Source: Methylomonas sp. (GTDB lineage Bacteria; Pseudomonadota; Gammaproteobacteria; Methylococcales; Methylomonadaceae). From it: a stretch of DNA of 64,000 nt. The DNA is taken from contig PESC01000034.1 of assembly GCA_002929135.1 (NCBI GenBank), forward strand, positions 1 through 64,000, read 5' to 3'. The position numbers were made by a program, and so were the translations under genes. The notes under the pieces are model-generated. The model saw nothing but the letters and a program-made list of their open reading frames with translations. It made no database searches and was not told the DNA's origin. This document shows, one piece after another, positions 1-9,279 of the stretch. The number at the start of each line of letters is the position of its first letter. Position 1 is the stretch's first letter.

Positions 1-3
1 GTC

Positions 4-79
4 TGGTGGGTGCTGAGGGGTTCGAACCCCCGACCCTCGCCTTGTAAGGGCGATGCTCTCCCAGCTGAGCTAAGCACCC
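4..79 (-). tRNA. tRNA-Val (anticodon TAC)
   Basis: A 76-nt cloverleaf reads from 79 down to 4. The acceptor arms GGGTGCT and AGCACCC pair, the T loop is TTCGAAC, the D arm has the usual AGCTCAGCTGGGAGAGC form, and the anticodon at 44-46 reads TAC (decodes GUA and other valine codons). The 3' CCA is encoded. It starts 13 nt after the hupB stop codon in the same orientation, so it may be processed from hupB read-through. Confidence 0.97.
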
Positions 80-92
80 GACTAAAGAGTTG

Positions 93-365
93 CTAGTTTA
101 CAGCATCTTTTAAAGACTTACCAGCTTTAAAAGAGGGCATTTTCGCTGCCTTGATGGTTATCTCTTCGCCGGTTTGCGGATTACGGCCTTTACGCTCCGA
201 CCGTTCCTTCACTTCAAATGTACCAAAACCAACCAGCGCAACAGATTCGCCATTTTTCAGTGCATCTTCAACCGATTTGATAAAGCCATCCAAAGCACGA
301 CCGGCATCAGCCTTGGTCAATTGTGATGCGGCGGCGATAGCATCGATTAGTTCTGATTTATTCAT
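93..365 (-). CDS. hupB: DNA-binding protein HU-beta
   Basis: Small histone-like nucleoid protein that binds and bends DNA as a dimer. The 90-residue length is typical. The N-terminal helical dimerisation half (1-45) is followed by the GFGTF turn at 46-50 and the flexible DNA-gripping arm with R61-N62-P63. The reading frame opens with MNKSELI, the standard HU start, behind an AAAGGGGA ribosome site. It lies downstream of lon in the same orientation, the common lon-hupB order, but has its own strong promoter at 474-503. Identity as the beta rather than alpha paralogue rests on this synteny. Confidence 0.96.
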   Translation of the reverse strand: MNKSELIDAIAAASQLTKADAGRALDGFIKSVEDALKNGESVALVGFGTFEVKERSERKGRNPQTGEEITIKAAKMPSFKAGKSLKDAVN

Positions 366-473
366 TTATATCCCCTTTAATGTCGTTGATTTTTATGCTC
401 GGCAAACAAGCGTTTTTTGTTACTCGCAGGCTCGGTACCATTCCTGTTCACAGGTTGAACGAAATCGCACGGT

Positions 474-503
474 TTTATATCAACCGGCAGCGAAGCGTGT
501 CAA
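474..503 (-). promoter_or_regulatory. Sigma-70 promoter of hupB
   Basis: On the minus strand TTGACA (503-498) and TATAAA (479-474) are separated by 18 nt. This is a near-consensus promoter about 110 nt upstream of the hupB start, in the 193-bp lon-hupB gap, and would let HU be made independently of lon. Confidence 0.75.
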
Positions 504-558
504 GACAGGCATACACTGAAAGCCGCGTAAATACTGCGATTGTGCGTCACACCCCGCG

Positions 559-2973
559 CTAATGCGCCATTATGGTGCGTGATTTCGGGTCATTTTTGAC
601 TGCTGCCGTTTCGACGCTGGCATCGACCACGCCCTCGGTCGGAACCGGCAGATGCTGTAATGCGATTTCCAGCACCTCATCGATCCAGCGGACACACTTG
701 ATGACCAAGGTATTTTTGATATTGTCGGGTATCTCTGCCAAGTCCTTCTCGTTTTCAGCAGGAATGATGACTGTTTTGATACCACCCCGATGAGCTGCCA
801 ATAATTTTTCCTTCAAGCCACCAATCGGCAAAACCTGACCTCTGAGGGTGATTTCGCCCGTCATGGCCACATCGGCGCGCACCGGAATTTTGGTCAATGC
901 CGATACGATGGCAGTACACATGCCTATGCCAGCACTCGGGCCATCTTTGGGCGTCGCGCCCTCTGGAACATGAATGTGGATGTCGTACTTTTGAAAGACT
1001 TCGTTATCGATACCCAGCAATGCCGACCGGCTTCTGACCACCGTCACGGCGGCGTCGATAGATTCTTTCATGACATCACCCAATTTACCGGTCGCCTGCT
1101 GCTTGCCTTTGCCTGGCATGACGGCTGTTTCGATGGTCAGCAGCTCGCCCCCCACTTCGGTCCAGGCCAAGCCTGTGACTTGTCCGATCTGATCGCTGTC
1201 CTCGGCCAGGCCAAAGCTGAAACGCCTGACGCCCAGATACTTGTCCAGGTTGGCATCATCAACGACGGCTTGCCGCATGGCCTTGTCCAACAGCAAATCC
1301 TTTGCCACCTTGCGGCAAATTTTCGAAATCTCACGCTCAAGGCCACGTACCCCGGCTTCACGTGTGTAGTAACGAACGATGTTTTTGACAGCCGTCTCGG
1401 CGATGATGATTTCAGACGACGCCAGGCCGTTATTCTTGAGTTGCTTAGGAATGAGGAAACGCAATGCGATATTGATCTTTTCATCTTCGGTGTAGCCTGC
1501 CAGACGAATAACCTCCATTCTGTCCATCAGTGGTGCCGGAATGTTCAGGGTATTGGCCGTTGCGACGAACATCACCTCGGACAAATCGAAATCGACTTCG
1601 AGATAATGGTCGGAGAAGGTATGGTTCTGTTCAGGATCAAGCACTTCCAGCAAGGCCGACGCCGGATCACCCCGGAAATCAGATGCCATCTTGTCGATTT
1701 CATCGAGAAGAAACATCGGGTTGCGCGTTTTGATCTTGGACAGATTCTGTAGAATTTTGCCGGGCATCGAACCAATGTAAGTACGGCGATGACCGCGAAT
1801 CTCGGCTTCATCGCGCACCCCGCCCAATGCCATGCGCACATATTTGCGGTTGGTTGCCCGCGCAATCGACTGGCCCAGCGAGGTTTTACCCACGCCCGGA
1901 GGCCCCACCAGACAAAGGATAGGGCCTTTCAATTGCTTCACCCGTTGCTGGACGGCCAGATATTCCAGAATACGCTCTTTGACTTTCTCAAGGCCGTAAT
2001 GCTCGGCTTCCAGTACCGATTCGGCCAATTCAAGGTCGTGACGCACCTTGGTTTTCTTTTTCCAGGGCACATTGACCATCCAGTCGATGTAGTTGCGAAC
2101 CACGGTCGCTTCAGCCGACATCGGCGACATCATTTTCAATTTATTGAGTTCCGCCATGGCCTTGGTTTTGGCCTCGACCGACATGCCGACTGCGTTGATT
2201 TTTTTCTCCAGTTCGTCGACCTCGCTGGCGGCGTCGTCCATTTCGCCGAGTTCCTTCTGAATGGCTTTCATCTGCTCATTCAGGTAGTACTCTCGCTGAT
2301 TTTTCTCCATTTGCTTCTTGACGCGATTGCGAATCTTTTTTTCCATTTCGAGAATATCGACTTCACCTTCCATCAGTGTCATCAGATTTTCCAGACGCTT
2401 GGCGACATCGATCATTTCGAGAATTTTCTGTTTCTCGTCGACCTTCAATGTCATGTGCGCCGCCATGGTATCGGCCAAACGCCCCGCATCATCGATACCG
2501 GCAAGCGAATTCAAAACTTCGGGGGGGATTTTGCTGTTCAGCTTGACGTACTGGTCGAACGAACCGACCGCCGTTCGTTGCAACACCTCCAGCTCCTGCT
2601 CACTGGCGGTCACGACATCGTCAAGCCCGACGATACTGGCTGCGCAATAGCCGTCGATCTCTTGATAACGCAAAACGGAACAACGCTGCGCACCCTCGAC
2701 CAGTACCTTGACCGTACCATCGGGCAGCTTGAGCAACTGCAAGATATTCGCCAATGTACCGACCTGATGCAGGTCATCGAATCGAGGCTCATCAATATCG
2801 GCTTCTTTCTGGGCCACCAGCATAACCTGTGTGTCTTGCCTGATGGCGGCATCGAGCGCATCGATCGACATCCCCCGACCCACAAACAGGGGGATGACCA
2901 TGTGCGGGTAAACCACGACATCCCGTAACGGCAATACGGGAACCAATTCGTCTTTGGAATCAATGGATGTCAT
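559..2973 (-). CDS. lon: ATP-dependent protease Lon (LonA)
   Basis: Cytoplasmic AAA+ serine protease that degrades damaged and selected regulatory proteins. At 804 residues it is full length. The N-terminal substrate domain (about 10-200) and coiled coil (about 200-260) precede the AAA+ module with Walker A GPPGVGKT at 357-364 and Walker B FLLDEID near 421-427. The C-terminal protease domain has the catalytic Ser680 in PKDGPSAG and Lys723 in GGLKEK. An AAGGA ribosome site precedes the ATG. The usual clpP-clpX partners are not upstream; a glucan synthase gene is there instead. A heat-shock-like promoter lies at 3020-3047. Confidence 0.98.
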   Translation of the reverse strand: MTSIDSKDELVPVLPLRDVVVYPHMVIPLFVGRGMSIDALDAAIRQDTQVMLVAQKEADIDEPRFDDLHQVGTLANILQLLKLPDGTVKVLVEGAQRCSVLRYQEIDGYCAASIVGLDDVVTASEQELEVLQRTAVGSFDQYVKLNSKIPPEVLNSLAGIDDAGRLADTMAAHMTLKVDEKQKILEMIDVAKRLENLMTLMEGEVDILEMEKKIRNRVKKQMEKNQREYYLNEQMKAIQKELGEMDDAASEVDELEKKINAVGMSVEAKTKAMAELNKLKMMSPMSAEATVVRNYIDWMVNVPWKKKTKVRHDLELAESVLEAEHYGLEKVKERILEYLAVQQRVKQLKGPILCLVGPPGVGKTSLGQSIARATNRKYVRMALGGVRDEAEIRGHRRTYIGSMPGKILQNLSKIKTRNPMFLLDEIDKMASDFRGDPASALLEVLDPEQNHTFSDHYLEVDFDLSEVMFVATANTLNIPAPLMDRMEVIRLAGYTEDEKINIALRFLIPKQLKNNGLASSEIIIAETAVKNIVRYYTREAGVRGLEREISKICRKVAKDLLLDKAMRQAVVDDANLDKYLGVRRFSFGLAEDSDQIGQVTGLAWTEVGGELLTIETAVMPGKGKQQATGKLGDVMKESIDAAVTVVRSRSALLGIDNEVFQKYDIHIHVPEGATPKDGPSAGIGMCTAIVSALTKIPVRADVAMTGEITLRGQVLPIGGLKEKLLAAHRGGIKTVIIPAENEKDLAEIPDNIKNTLVIKCVRWIDEVLEIALQHLPVPTEGVVDASVETAAVKNDPKSRTIMAH

Positions 2974-3019
2974 TTGATTAAATCCTTAGGCTAAGGAAAA
3001 CAGTTTCGATTGCAGGCTT

Positions 3020-3047
3020 ATATGAGGCTGTTTATTGAAAAAACAAG
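3020..3047 (-). promoter_or_regulatory. Putative heat-shock (sigma-32) promoter of lon
   Basis: On the minus strand CTTGTTT (3047-3041), 13 nt, then CCTCATAT (3027-3020) resembles the sigma-32 consensus CTTGAAA-N11-16-CCCCATNT: the CTTG core is exact and the -10 has one mismatch. It ends 46 nt before the lon ATG. Lon is a classic heat-shock gene, which supports the call. Confidence 0.6.
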
Positions 3048-3140
3048 CCCCGACGCAGCAATAGGAGGCGGCCACCAATCCTCGGACTTCTGGCAAAAGA
3101 TCCACAACACGATTCAATCGTACTATGGGTCAGGCTTGGC

Positions 3141-5921
3141 TCAGGCATCGGCATCCAGTTCATCGGCTGACAATTTTTTGCCCGGCAAATAATTGGGGGC
3201 AACGCCAATCAGGATGGTCAGCAAGGTTGCAACGTAAGGCACGGCCTGCACGGCCAGCACCGCCACCCACAGCCTGCCACTGGTATTGTCGAATTGCGGC
3301 TCCATGCGCATGGCGATGATGCCCGCGATCAGCAAGGTCAGCAGCAATATTTCCTGCCAGATTACCAGCAAACCCGCTATCAGCGGCCCTTGGGCTTCGT
3401 ATTTCGGGGTGCGCATGAAGGGCTTACCCGAAGTGAACAGGCCTTGCAGAGTGCCTAGTGCTACGGTATGGGTCAGTGACAAACCAGCCAGGGCAGCGCC
3501 CAGGGATTGCAGCGTACTACAGGCGACGCGAGCCTTGTACAGCCACAGACCGCGCAGTACCTTGAACACGAACAAACCAATGGTCGGCAACAGGAATGCA
3601 TTGATGGGCAGTTCGCTGTGCAGCGGCTGGGCCACCAGCATCACGGTCAGAATCAGGCTGGCGCCGGTGAACAGCAAAGCCAGAGCATCAGAGAACCAAG
3701 GCAGCCAGCCGGCCACAAAGTAATAGCGTTGCGCGGGCGTCAACGCCGATTTCTTGTTGGGCAAGAAATGGCGCCAGTGCTTTTTGATTATCTGCATGGC
3801 GCCATAAACCCAGCGGAAACGTTGGGTCATGTAGCCTGAGAAGGTATCGGGCATCAAACCGCGACCAAACGATTCCTTGCAGTACACCGAATCGTAACCG
3901 GCTTCATAAAGACGTAGACCCAGTTCACTGTCTTCGCAAATACACCATTCGCCCCACGGGCCGACTTTTTCGAACGCCGATTTGCGCACCATGGTCATGG
4001 TGCCATGCTGGATGATGGCGTTGTATTCGTTGCGCTGCATCATGCCGATATTGAAGAAACCAGCGTATTCCCAATAACACATGTTTTTGAACGCGCCCTG
4101 ATGAGCGTCCCGATAGTCTTGCGGCGATTGTACGAAGCCGACGTTTTCGCGTTCGAAATACGGCACCATGCATTTCAGCCAATCGGGCGACAGGATGTAG
4201 TCGCTATCGATGACGGCAATGATTTCGGCATCCTCGGCGGTGTTTTCCAGTGCGTAATTGATGGCACCCGCCTTGTAGCCCGGCCAATTGTCCAGATGGA
4301 AGAAGCGGAAGCGGGCGCCCAGGCGGTCACAATCGTCGCGGATCGGCATCCATATATTCGGGTCTTTGGTGTTGTTGTCCATCACCAGCACTTCGAAGTT
4401 GGGATAATCCAGCTTTGCCAAGCCATTCAGGGTTTTACGCACCATATCGGGCGGCTCGTTGTACAACGGCAAATGAATGGAAACCTTGGGGTATCTGAAT
4501 TCAGGATGTGGCGACAACGGGGTAAAGGTACGGCGACCTTTGCGATGCCACAAGACTTCGGCCAGCTCCAAGCTTTCGGTCAAAAGCACCAGAATCGCCA
4601 TGACCTGCATCATCAGCAGTATGCTCCAGAACACCACCGAAAAGCCCGTCTGATATTGAGCGACGGCAATCGAGGCCGACCAGAACAACACCGATGCCGC
4701 CAAGTTGACCATGATACCGAACAGCAACTTGCCCGGCAGTTTCAGGCTACGACGGCTGAACAGAAAAGCCGCCATCAAAATCATGCTGAGTATCGCAGCA
4801 CCGGTAGCGAAATTGCGCCACATCGGATTGCCCACCACCTCGCCTTCCATCGGAAACTTGGGAAGGCGTTCGGCATTGAACAAGCCCCAGTAGGCACCCG
4901 CCGTGCCTTCGATCGAAATTTTCCAGGGCTGATCGAATGCTTCGATGACGTAATAAATCACGTCTTCCGCCGTTGCCCTGTTGAGAAACGCCCTAAGGAA
5001 TTTGGCCTGATTGATGAGCGAAGGCGTTGCGTCGCCACGCGGCGGCCCATCCGATGGCCAACCAACCTCAGTAATCACGATGGGTTTGCCAGGATACAGT
5101 TGCTGGAGTTCGTAGTAACGCTTGAATACGTAATCGACAGCGCCATAGCCTTCCACGCCTTGCGGCAGATCGACGGGAACGTTTTCCCAGTACGGCAGAA
5201 TATGCACACCGATGTAATCGACTTCGGCCACCAGTGCCGGGTTTGCCACCCAGATATCCCAGGTTTCCGAGGTACTGACCGGCTTCCAGGTGCGTTTTTT
5301 CACTTCGCGAATGTAGGCTATCAGTTGATTGGCTTTTTCCGCGACTTGCAGTTTGACCTCGTCTTCGATCTTGTTCTTGATGTCCTGCTCGCTCAACTGG
5401 CCCTTGAATTCGTTACGAACACGCTCGGCAATCGGCACTGCCAGCTTGGAGCGCGCCCGCAGCAACGATTCGTTGCCAACCAGGGTGCGAACCACGGTTT
5501 TGGGATACTGATTCGCCAGATTGACCAGGCTTTCCAGTTCGCGACGATTTTTATCCTCGATTTTCTGCTTGTCTTCCTCGGTGGTGTCGTCGTCAAACAA
5601 ATTGACCCAGGCACCCATGGCAATATTGATGCCATTCTGCACGGCAAGCTCAGGCACCACTTCCATGCCTTCCAGTGAGGTATAGGTTCTGACCGAATGC
5701 ACGTTGTTCGCCAGCAACTCCAGGTCTTCTTGAACCTGTTCCCGCGTCGGGAAGTTCTTTTTTTCCGGATTGAAATCAGCGCGCGCACCGTTGTAGGTCA
5801 CGCCCATCATGGTGCTGCTCCAGGAAGGCAGTTGCAGCGGGTTATTGACGTAAGCCCAGATGGCAATGTTGATGACAACCAGGAAGAGGATGGTAAAGAC
5901 AGTAGCTAGTTTGGCTTTCAT
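3141..5921 (-). CDS. Membrane beta-glucan synthase, GH17-GT2 fusion (NdvB-like)
   Basis: A 926-residue inner-membrane protein combining a glycoside hydrolase 17 domain with a processive family 2 glycosyltransferase. After an N-terminal membrane anchor (about 5-27), the GH17 part carries the acid/base candidate Glu151 in LVGNE and the nucleophile candidate Glu285 in ITEVGWPS. Membrane segments near 372-388, 400-422 and 428-450 lead to the GT2 domain with D515, the D-x-D at 572-574, E663-D664 and QRFRW at 700-704; more membrane helices follow. This architecture matches Pseudomonas NdvB-type cyclic beta-1,3-glucan synthases, where the GH17 part remodels or cyclises the product. It stands alone between lon and the min block. 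Product linkage is inferred from family, not seen. Confidence 0.88.
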   Translation of the reverse strand: MKAKLATVFTILFLVVINIAIWAYVNNPLQLPSWSSTMMGVTYNGARADFNPEKKNFPTREQVQEDLELLANNVHSVRTYTSLEGMEVVPELAVQNGINIAMGAWVNLFDDDTTEEDKQKIEDKNRRELESLVNLANQYPKTVVRTLVGNESLLRARSKLAVPIAERVRNEFKGQLSEQDIKNKIEDEVKLQVAEKANQLIAYIREVKKRTWKPVSTSETWDIWVANPALVAEVDYIGVHILPYWENVPVDLPQGVEGYGAVDYVFKRYYELQQLYPGKPIVITEVGWPSDGPPRGDATPSLINQAKFLRAFLNRATAEDVIYYVIEAFDQPWKISIEGTAGAYWGLFNAERLPKFPMEGEVVGNPMWRNFATGAAILSMILMAAFLFSRRSLKLPGKLLFGIMVNLAASVLFWSASIAVAQYQTGFSVVFWSILLMMQVMAILVLLTESLELAEVLWHRKGRRTFTPLSPHPEFRYPKVSIHLPLYNEPPDMVRKTLNGLAKLDYPNFEVLVMDNNTKDPNIWMPIRDDCDRLGARFRFFHLDNWPGYKAGAINYALENTAEDAEIIAVIDSDYILSPDWLKCMVPYFERENVGFVQSPQDYRDAHQGAFKNMCYWEYAGFFNIGMMQRNEYNAIIQHGTMTMVRKSAFEKVGPWGEWCICEDSELGLRLYEAGYDSVYCKESFGRGLMPDTFSGYMTQRFRWVYGAMQIIKKHWRHFLPNKKSALTPAQRYYFVAGWLPWFSDALALLFTGASLILTVMLVAQPLHSELPINAFLLPTIGLFVFKVLRGLWLYKARVACSTLQSLGAALAGLSLTHTVALGTLQGLFTSGKPFMRTPKYEAQGPLIAGLLVIWQEILLLTLLIAGIIAMRMEPQFDNTSGRLWVAVLAVQAVPYVATLLTILIGVAPNYLPGKKLSADELDADA

Positions 5922-6055
5922 GTCGGAAAGACACTCCGGACGCGGGTTAGTGAAATGAATCGGTGTAAGGTCAAAGCGCCCTGGACAGGACGTGACGTGG
6001 CTATTTGTGGTGGCGAGGAAGAGGAACCAGATAAAGCATCCTTAACCCCCGGCAT

Positions 6056-6102
6056 GAAAAACGGTCAACCAGCCTCGACGCAGCATCGATTCTGGTTGAC
6101 CG
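6056..6102 (-). terminator. Intrinsic terminator of the min block
   Basis: A perfect 11-bp stem (6092-6102 with 6062-6072, CGGTCAACCAG and its complement) with a 19-nt loop is followed on the minus strand by five T residues (6061-6057). It lies 38 nt past the stop codon of the small winged-helix gene and closes the minCDE transcription unit. Confidence 0.85.
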
Positions 6103-6139
6103 CCGCTTATACTTGCCTTAAGACCAAGAATGCCTGTTA

Positions 6140-6340
6140 CTACCGCTTCAAGGAAAGGGTCTCGGTGCGTCCATTGTTCTCGATACTGAGTTTGTCTTCC
6201 TTCAACAACCAGCCTATGGCCCGTTGCACCTCATTCTTGCCCAGACCGGTTTCGGTTGTGATTTTGTTCACACTCGCGTCACCATTCTCTTCAAGATAAT
6301 GCCAGATTTTTCCGGCGGCTTCTCCAATGACATCTTTCAT
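6140..6340 (-). CDS. Small winged-helix protein (DUF2582-like)
   Basis: A 66-residue protein with the layout of a compact winged helix: helices at about 5-18, 22-32 and 36-48 (the last containing GLGKNEVQRAIGWLL), followed by a two-strand wing ending ETLSLKR. It resembles the DUF2582 winged-helix family, whose function is unknown to me. A GAGG ribosome site precedes the ATG. It starts 45 nt after minE and shares the strong terminator at 6056-6102, so it is probably the last gene of the min operon. Whether it binds DNA or a division protein cannot be told from sequence. Confidence 0.8.
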   Translation of the reverse strand: MKDVIGEAAGKIWHYLEENGDASVNKITTETGLGKNEVQRAIGWLLKEDKLSIENNGRTETLSLKR

Positions 6341-6385
6341 ACGTTCACCTCATTGTTTCAACAAAAAAACCATTTGATTTTCGAA

Positions 6386-6643
6386 TCACCGGTCATCCGG
6401 AAGGACAATGTTCAATTCCAAGGTTTCCTGATTACCATCCTGTTCGAAATTGACGGTGATAGCATCCTGACTCACATTGACATATTTCCGTATCACTTGT
6501 AGTAGTTCTTGTTGTAATTGCGGCAAATAAGAAGGTTGATTGCGCGAAACCCGCTCATGGGCAACCAATATCTGCAAGCGCTCTTTGGCTATCGAAGCCG
6601 TACTGGGCTTGGACGACCTGAAATAATTCAAGAGACTCATCAT
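6386..6643 (-). CDS. minE: Cell division topological specificity factor MinE
   Basis: Drives pole-to-pole oscillation of MinCD by stimulating the MinD ATPase at the membrane. The 85-residue length is typical. An N-terminal amphipathic membrane-targeting stretch (MMSLLNYF) is followed by the MinD-contact helix with ASIAKERLQILVAHER at about 17-32 and the C-terminal dimerisation domain ending in LELNIVLP. Its ATG overlaps the minD stop by 4 nt (ATGA), so translation is coupled to minD. Confidence 0.96.
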   Translation of the reverse strand: MMSLLNYFRSSKPSTASIAKERLQILVAHERVSRNQPSYLPQLQQELLQVIRKYVNVSQDAITVNFEQDGNQETLELNIVLPDDR

Positions 6644-7452
6644 CTACTCCCGAACAGCTTGCTGAACAAGCCTTTCTTCTCTTCCTCTATAAAACGATGG
6701 GGTTTGTCCTCACCCAAATAACGGGCAACGACATCGGCATACGCCTGGCCTGCGTCACTTTGCTCGTCCAAAATGACCGGAGTTCCCGAGTTCGATGCGC
6801 TCAATACCGATTTCGATTCGGGAATGACGCCCAGTAAATGCAGGGACAAAATTTCCTGCACATCATCCACGCTCAGCATTTCACCCAGTTTGACCCGGTC
6901 GGGTGAATAGCGGGTGAGCAGCAGATACTCACGAATCGGTTCCTCGCCTCGCTCGGCTCGTCGCGATTTGCTCGCCAGAATCCCCAGCATGCGATCGGAA
7001 TCGCGCACCGACGACACCTCCGGATTGGTCACCACAAAGGCATCGTCGGCAAAATACATGGCCAGCGTGGCGCCGCGTTCGATGCCTGCCGGTGAATCAC
7101 AGACGATGTATTTGAATTCCTTTGACAATTCTTCAAGCACCCGTTCGACACCGTCATCCGTCAAGGCGTCTTTGTCGCGGGTTTGCGATGCCGGCAGAAT
7201 GTAAAGCTGGTCGCAACGTTTGTCCTTTATCAACGCTTGCTTCAAAGAGGCTTCGTTGTTGATGACATTGACCAAGTCGTAAACGACGCGCCGCTCACAC
7301 CCCATAACCAGATCCAGATTACGCAAGCCCACGTCGAAATCGATGACGGCGGTCTTATGGCCGCGCTTCGCCAGTCCCATCGCGATTGCGGCACTCGTTG
7401 TGGTTTTGCCTACACCACCTTTTCCTGATGTTACGACGATTATTCTGGCCAA
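6640..7452 (-). CDS. minD: Septum site-determining ATPase MinD
   Basis: Membrane-associated ParA-type ATPase that recruits MinC and MinE. The 270 residues begin with the deviant Walker A motif GKGGVGKTT (10-18) and end in the amphipathic membrane-targeting helix FIEEEKKGLFSKLFGSR. The start codon is TTG at 7452, preceded by a strong GGAGGA site 8 nt upstream; this start gives the conserved MARIIVVTSGKGG opening. Second gene of minC-minD-minE, with 23 nt after minC and 4-nt overlap with minE. Confidence 0.97.
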   Translation of the reverse strand: MARIIVVTSGKGGVGKTTTSAAIAMGLAKRGHKTAVIDFDVGLRNLDLVMGCERRVVYDLVNVINNEASLKQALIKDKRCDQLYILPASQTRDKDALTDDGVERVLEELSKEFKYIVCDSPAGIERGATLAMYFADDAFVVTNPEVSSVRDSDRMLGILASKSRRAERGEEPIREYLLLTRYSPDRVKLGEMLSVDDVQEILSLHLLGVIPESKSVLSASNSGTPVILDEQSDAGQAYADVVARYLGEDKPHRFIEEEKKGLFSKLFGSR

Positions 7453-7475
7453 GGGTGTTCCTCCGAGAAAAGCAA

Positions 7476-8249
7476 TTAGATGTCTTTGATGAGCAGAGTT
7501 TGTTTGTCGAGGCTGATTTGAACCGGCTTGTGTGGCGCGTGGCTGCCCAGGTCGTCACTGAGTTGATAAATGCCGGCAATCGAAATCAGTTCCGCCTGCA
7601 AATCCGAGCAAAAGATACGCGCCGCCGTGTTGCCCAACACACCGGCCAGTGCGCGACCGCGCAGCGTACCGTAAACGTGAATGTTGCCTTCCGCCATGAT
7701 TTCGGCACCGACACTGACGCTGGCCGTTACTATCAGATCGCCGCGCGCATAAACCCGCTGACCGGAACGGACGGGATGATCGATCAATTTGTTTTCAATG
7801 CCATTGTTTTGCGGACTATCGGAAGCAGACGAGTCATCGACCGAGGATGCAGGGTCTTCGATTTCAGGCATCGACAAAACCTTGGCCTCAGGCTTGCTGT
7901 TGAGCGGAACATTGCCGCCATGCAAGGCATGAACAGGCAAGCCCAGCGACAAGGCCACCTGGTTCTGGCTATCGGTACCGCCACGTATACCGATAGGCAT
8001 GAAGCCTTGCTGGCGAATCGATGCAATCAAGACATCGATGGCTAGGTCGGCGTGTTGGGCATTGAGTTTTTGTAAATCGACGAGTAATGGCGAGTGCTTG
8101 AAAAACTCAGGCGCTTGCGCGACTTTGTCTTTGATTTGCTGTTCGATGGTTTTGCCATCGCTGCCTGTCAATATCAGAACGGGAACGGTCAGTGACGTGC
8201 TTTTGAACTCCAATACCGCTTTAGGGACAGATACGGCGACGTTTGACAT
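7476..8249 (-). CDS. minC: Septum site-determining protein MinC
   Basis: Inhibitor of FtsZ assembly away from midcell. The 257 residues split into the N-terminal FtsZ-destabilising domain (about 8-110), an acidic, Ser-rich linker (about 125-150, IEDPASSVDDSSASDS) and the C-terminal beta-helix that binds MinD, with the glycine-rich repeats GQRVYARGDLIVTASVSVG and GNIHVYGTLRGRALAG. It opens the min transcription unit; the 120-bp gap to rapZ upstream shows no convincing terminator, so partial read-through from rapZ is possible. Confidence 0.96.
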   Translation of the reverse strand: MSNVAVSVPKAVLEFKSTSLTVPVLILTGSDGKTIEQQIKDKVAQAPEFFKHSPLLVDLQKLNAQHADLAIDVLIASIRQQGFMPIGIRGGTDSQNQVALSLGLPVHALHGGNVPLNSKPEAKVLSMPEIEDPASSVDDSSASDSPQNNGIENKLIDHPVRSGQRVYARGDLIVTASVSVGAEIMAEGNIHVYGTLRGRALAGVLGNTAARIFCSDLQAELISIAGIYQLSDDLGSHAPHKPVQISLDKQTLLIKDI

Positions 8250-8369
8250 AAATTCGTGGGCGTTTGAAACGGTTGGAAAAATACTACCATTTACCTAAGG
8301 AAAATAACACAGACGAGGCTTTACATCCCAAAGCAAACACGACTGTGAACGTTTCGACAAGCCCTGCCG

Positions 8370-9227
8370 TCAACGCAACTCGCGGTGCCTGACGATGACA
8401 TTGGGAATGCTGTCGCGAAAATGTGTGCTCAGTGCCTCGACCAGATAAACCGAGCGGTGCTGGCCACCGGTGCAGCCGATAGCGATGGTCAGATAGCTGC
8501 GGTTGTCCGATTCGAACCGGGGCGCCCAACGGCCAATGAAATGGGCAATGTCATGCAGAAACTCTTTGACCGGGGTTTCGTTCTGCAAAAAATCGATCAC
8601 TGCCTGATCTTTTCCCGTCAGGCCGCGTAGTTCCGGCACCCAATACGGATTGGGCAAGCTGCGCGCATCGAAGACGAAATCGGCATCCAGCGGGATACCG
8701 TATTTGAAACCGAAAGACTGGAACATCATCGACAACTGGCTTTTGCCTTTTTCACCCATGCGGTTTTTCAGCAGATCGCGCAGCTGATGGTAGTGGGTAT
8801 AACTGGTGTCGATGACGATGTCGGCCTGTGTCGCCAGGGGGCGAAGCAGTTCTTGCTCGATAGGCAAGGCCTCGCGCAGCGAGCGGTCGGCGGTGGTCAG
8901 CGGATGGCGGCGGCGCGTTTCACTGTAACGCTTGACTATGATGCGCTCTTCCGCATGCATGTAAACCACTTCGCAATCGATGCCTTTGCTACGGATGAAG
9001 GCCAGAATGTCGGGAAAATCGGGAAGTTTATCAGTCTGATTACGGGCATCGATGCCGATGGCGGTTTTGGCGTAGGTTCGTTCATCGTTCAACATGACGT
9101 TGACGACGAACTCCTGCAACAAGGTTACTGGCAAATTATCGATGCAGTAATAACCGCAATCTTCCAAGGTATCGAGCGCGATGCTTTTTCCAGACCCCGA
9201 CAGACCGCTGATGATGACGAGCTTCAT
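8370..9227 (-). CDS. rapZ: RNase adapter protein RapZ
   Basis: In enterobacteria RapZ binds the small RNA GlmZ, directs RNase E to it and senses glucosamine-6-phosphate; other lineages use it as a nucleotide-binding regulator. From the ATG at 9227 the protein is 285 residues and begins MKLVIISGLSGSGKS, the Walker A of this family (8-15), behind a GGGGG ribosome site; an upstream in-frame extension overlaps hpf and is not credible. The C-terminal RNA-binding part has the conserved GCTGGQHRSVYL motif near 256-267. The usual neighbour ptsN is absent: hpf is followed directly by rapZ after 52 nt. Confidence 0.95.
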   Translation of the reverse strand: MKLVIISGLSGSGKSIALDTLEDCGYYCIDNLPVTLLQEFVVNVMLNDERTYAKTAIGIDARNQTDKLPDFPDILAFIRSKGIDCEVVYMHAEERIIVKRYSETRRRHPLTTADRSLREALPIEQELLRPLATQADIVIDTSYTHYHQLRDLLKNRMGEKGKSQLSMMFQSFGFKYGIPLDADFVFDARSLPNPYWVPELRGLTGKDQAVIDFLQNETPVKEFLHDIAHFIGRWAPRFESDNRSYLTIAIGCTGGQHRSVYLVEALSTHFRDSIPNVIVRHRELR

Positions 9228-9279
9228 GATCCCCCTTTGACGGAATGGGGCGAAGCCTGTCTGCCCGCCCCGTTCTATC

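Noticed and set aside
1789-2928. 379-codon open frame opposite lon
   Set aside because: Shadow of the lon coding sequence; composition dominated by His, Phe and Gln.
4005-5678. 557-codon open frame on the plus strand across the glucan synthase gene
   Set aside because: It mirrors a real minus-strand gene with clear GH17 and GT2 motifs; the translation is His- and Gln-rich with no domain, as expected for an antisense frame in this codon usage.
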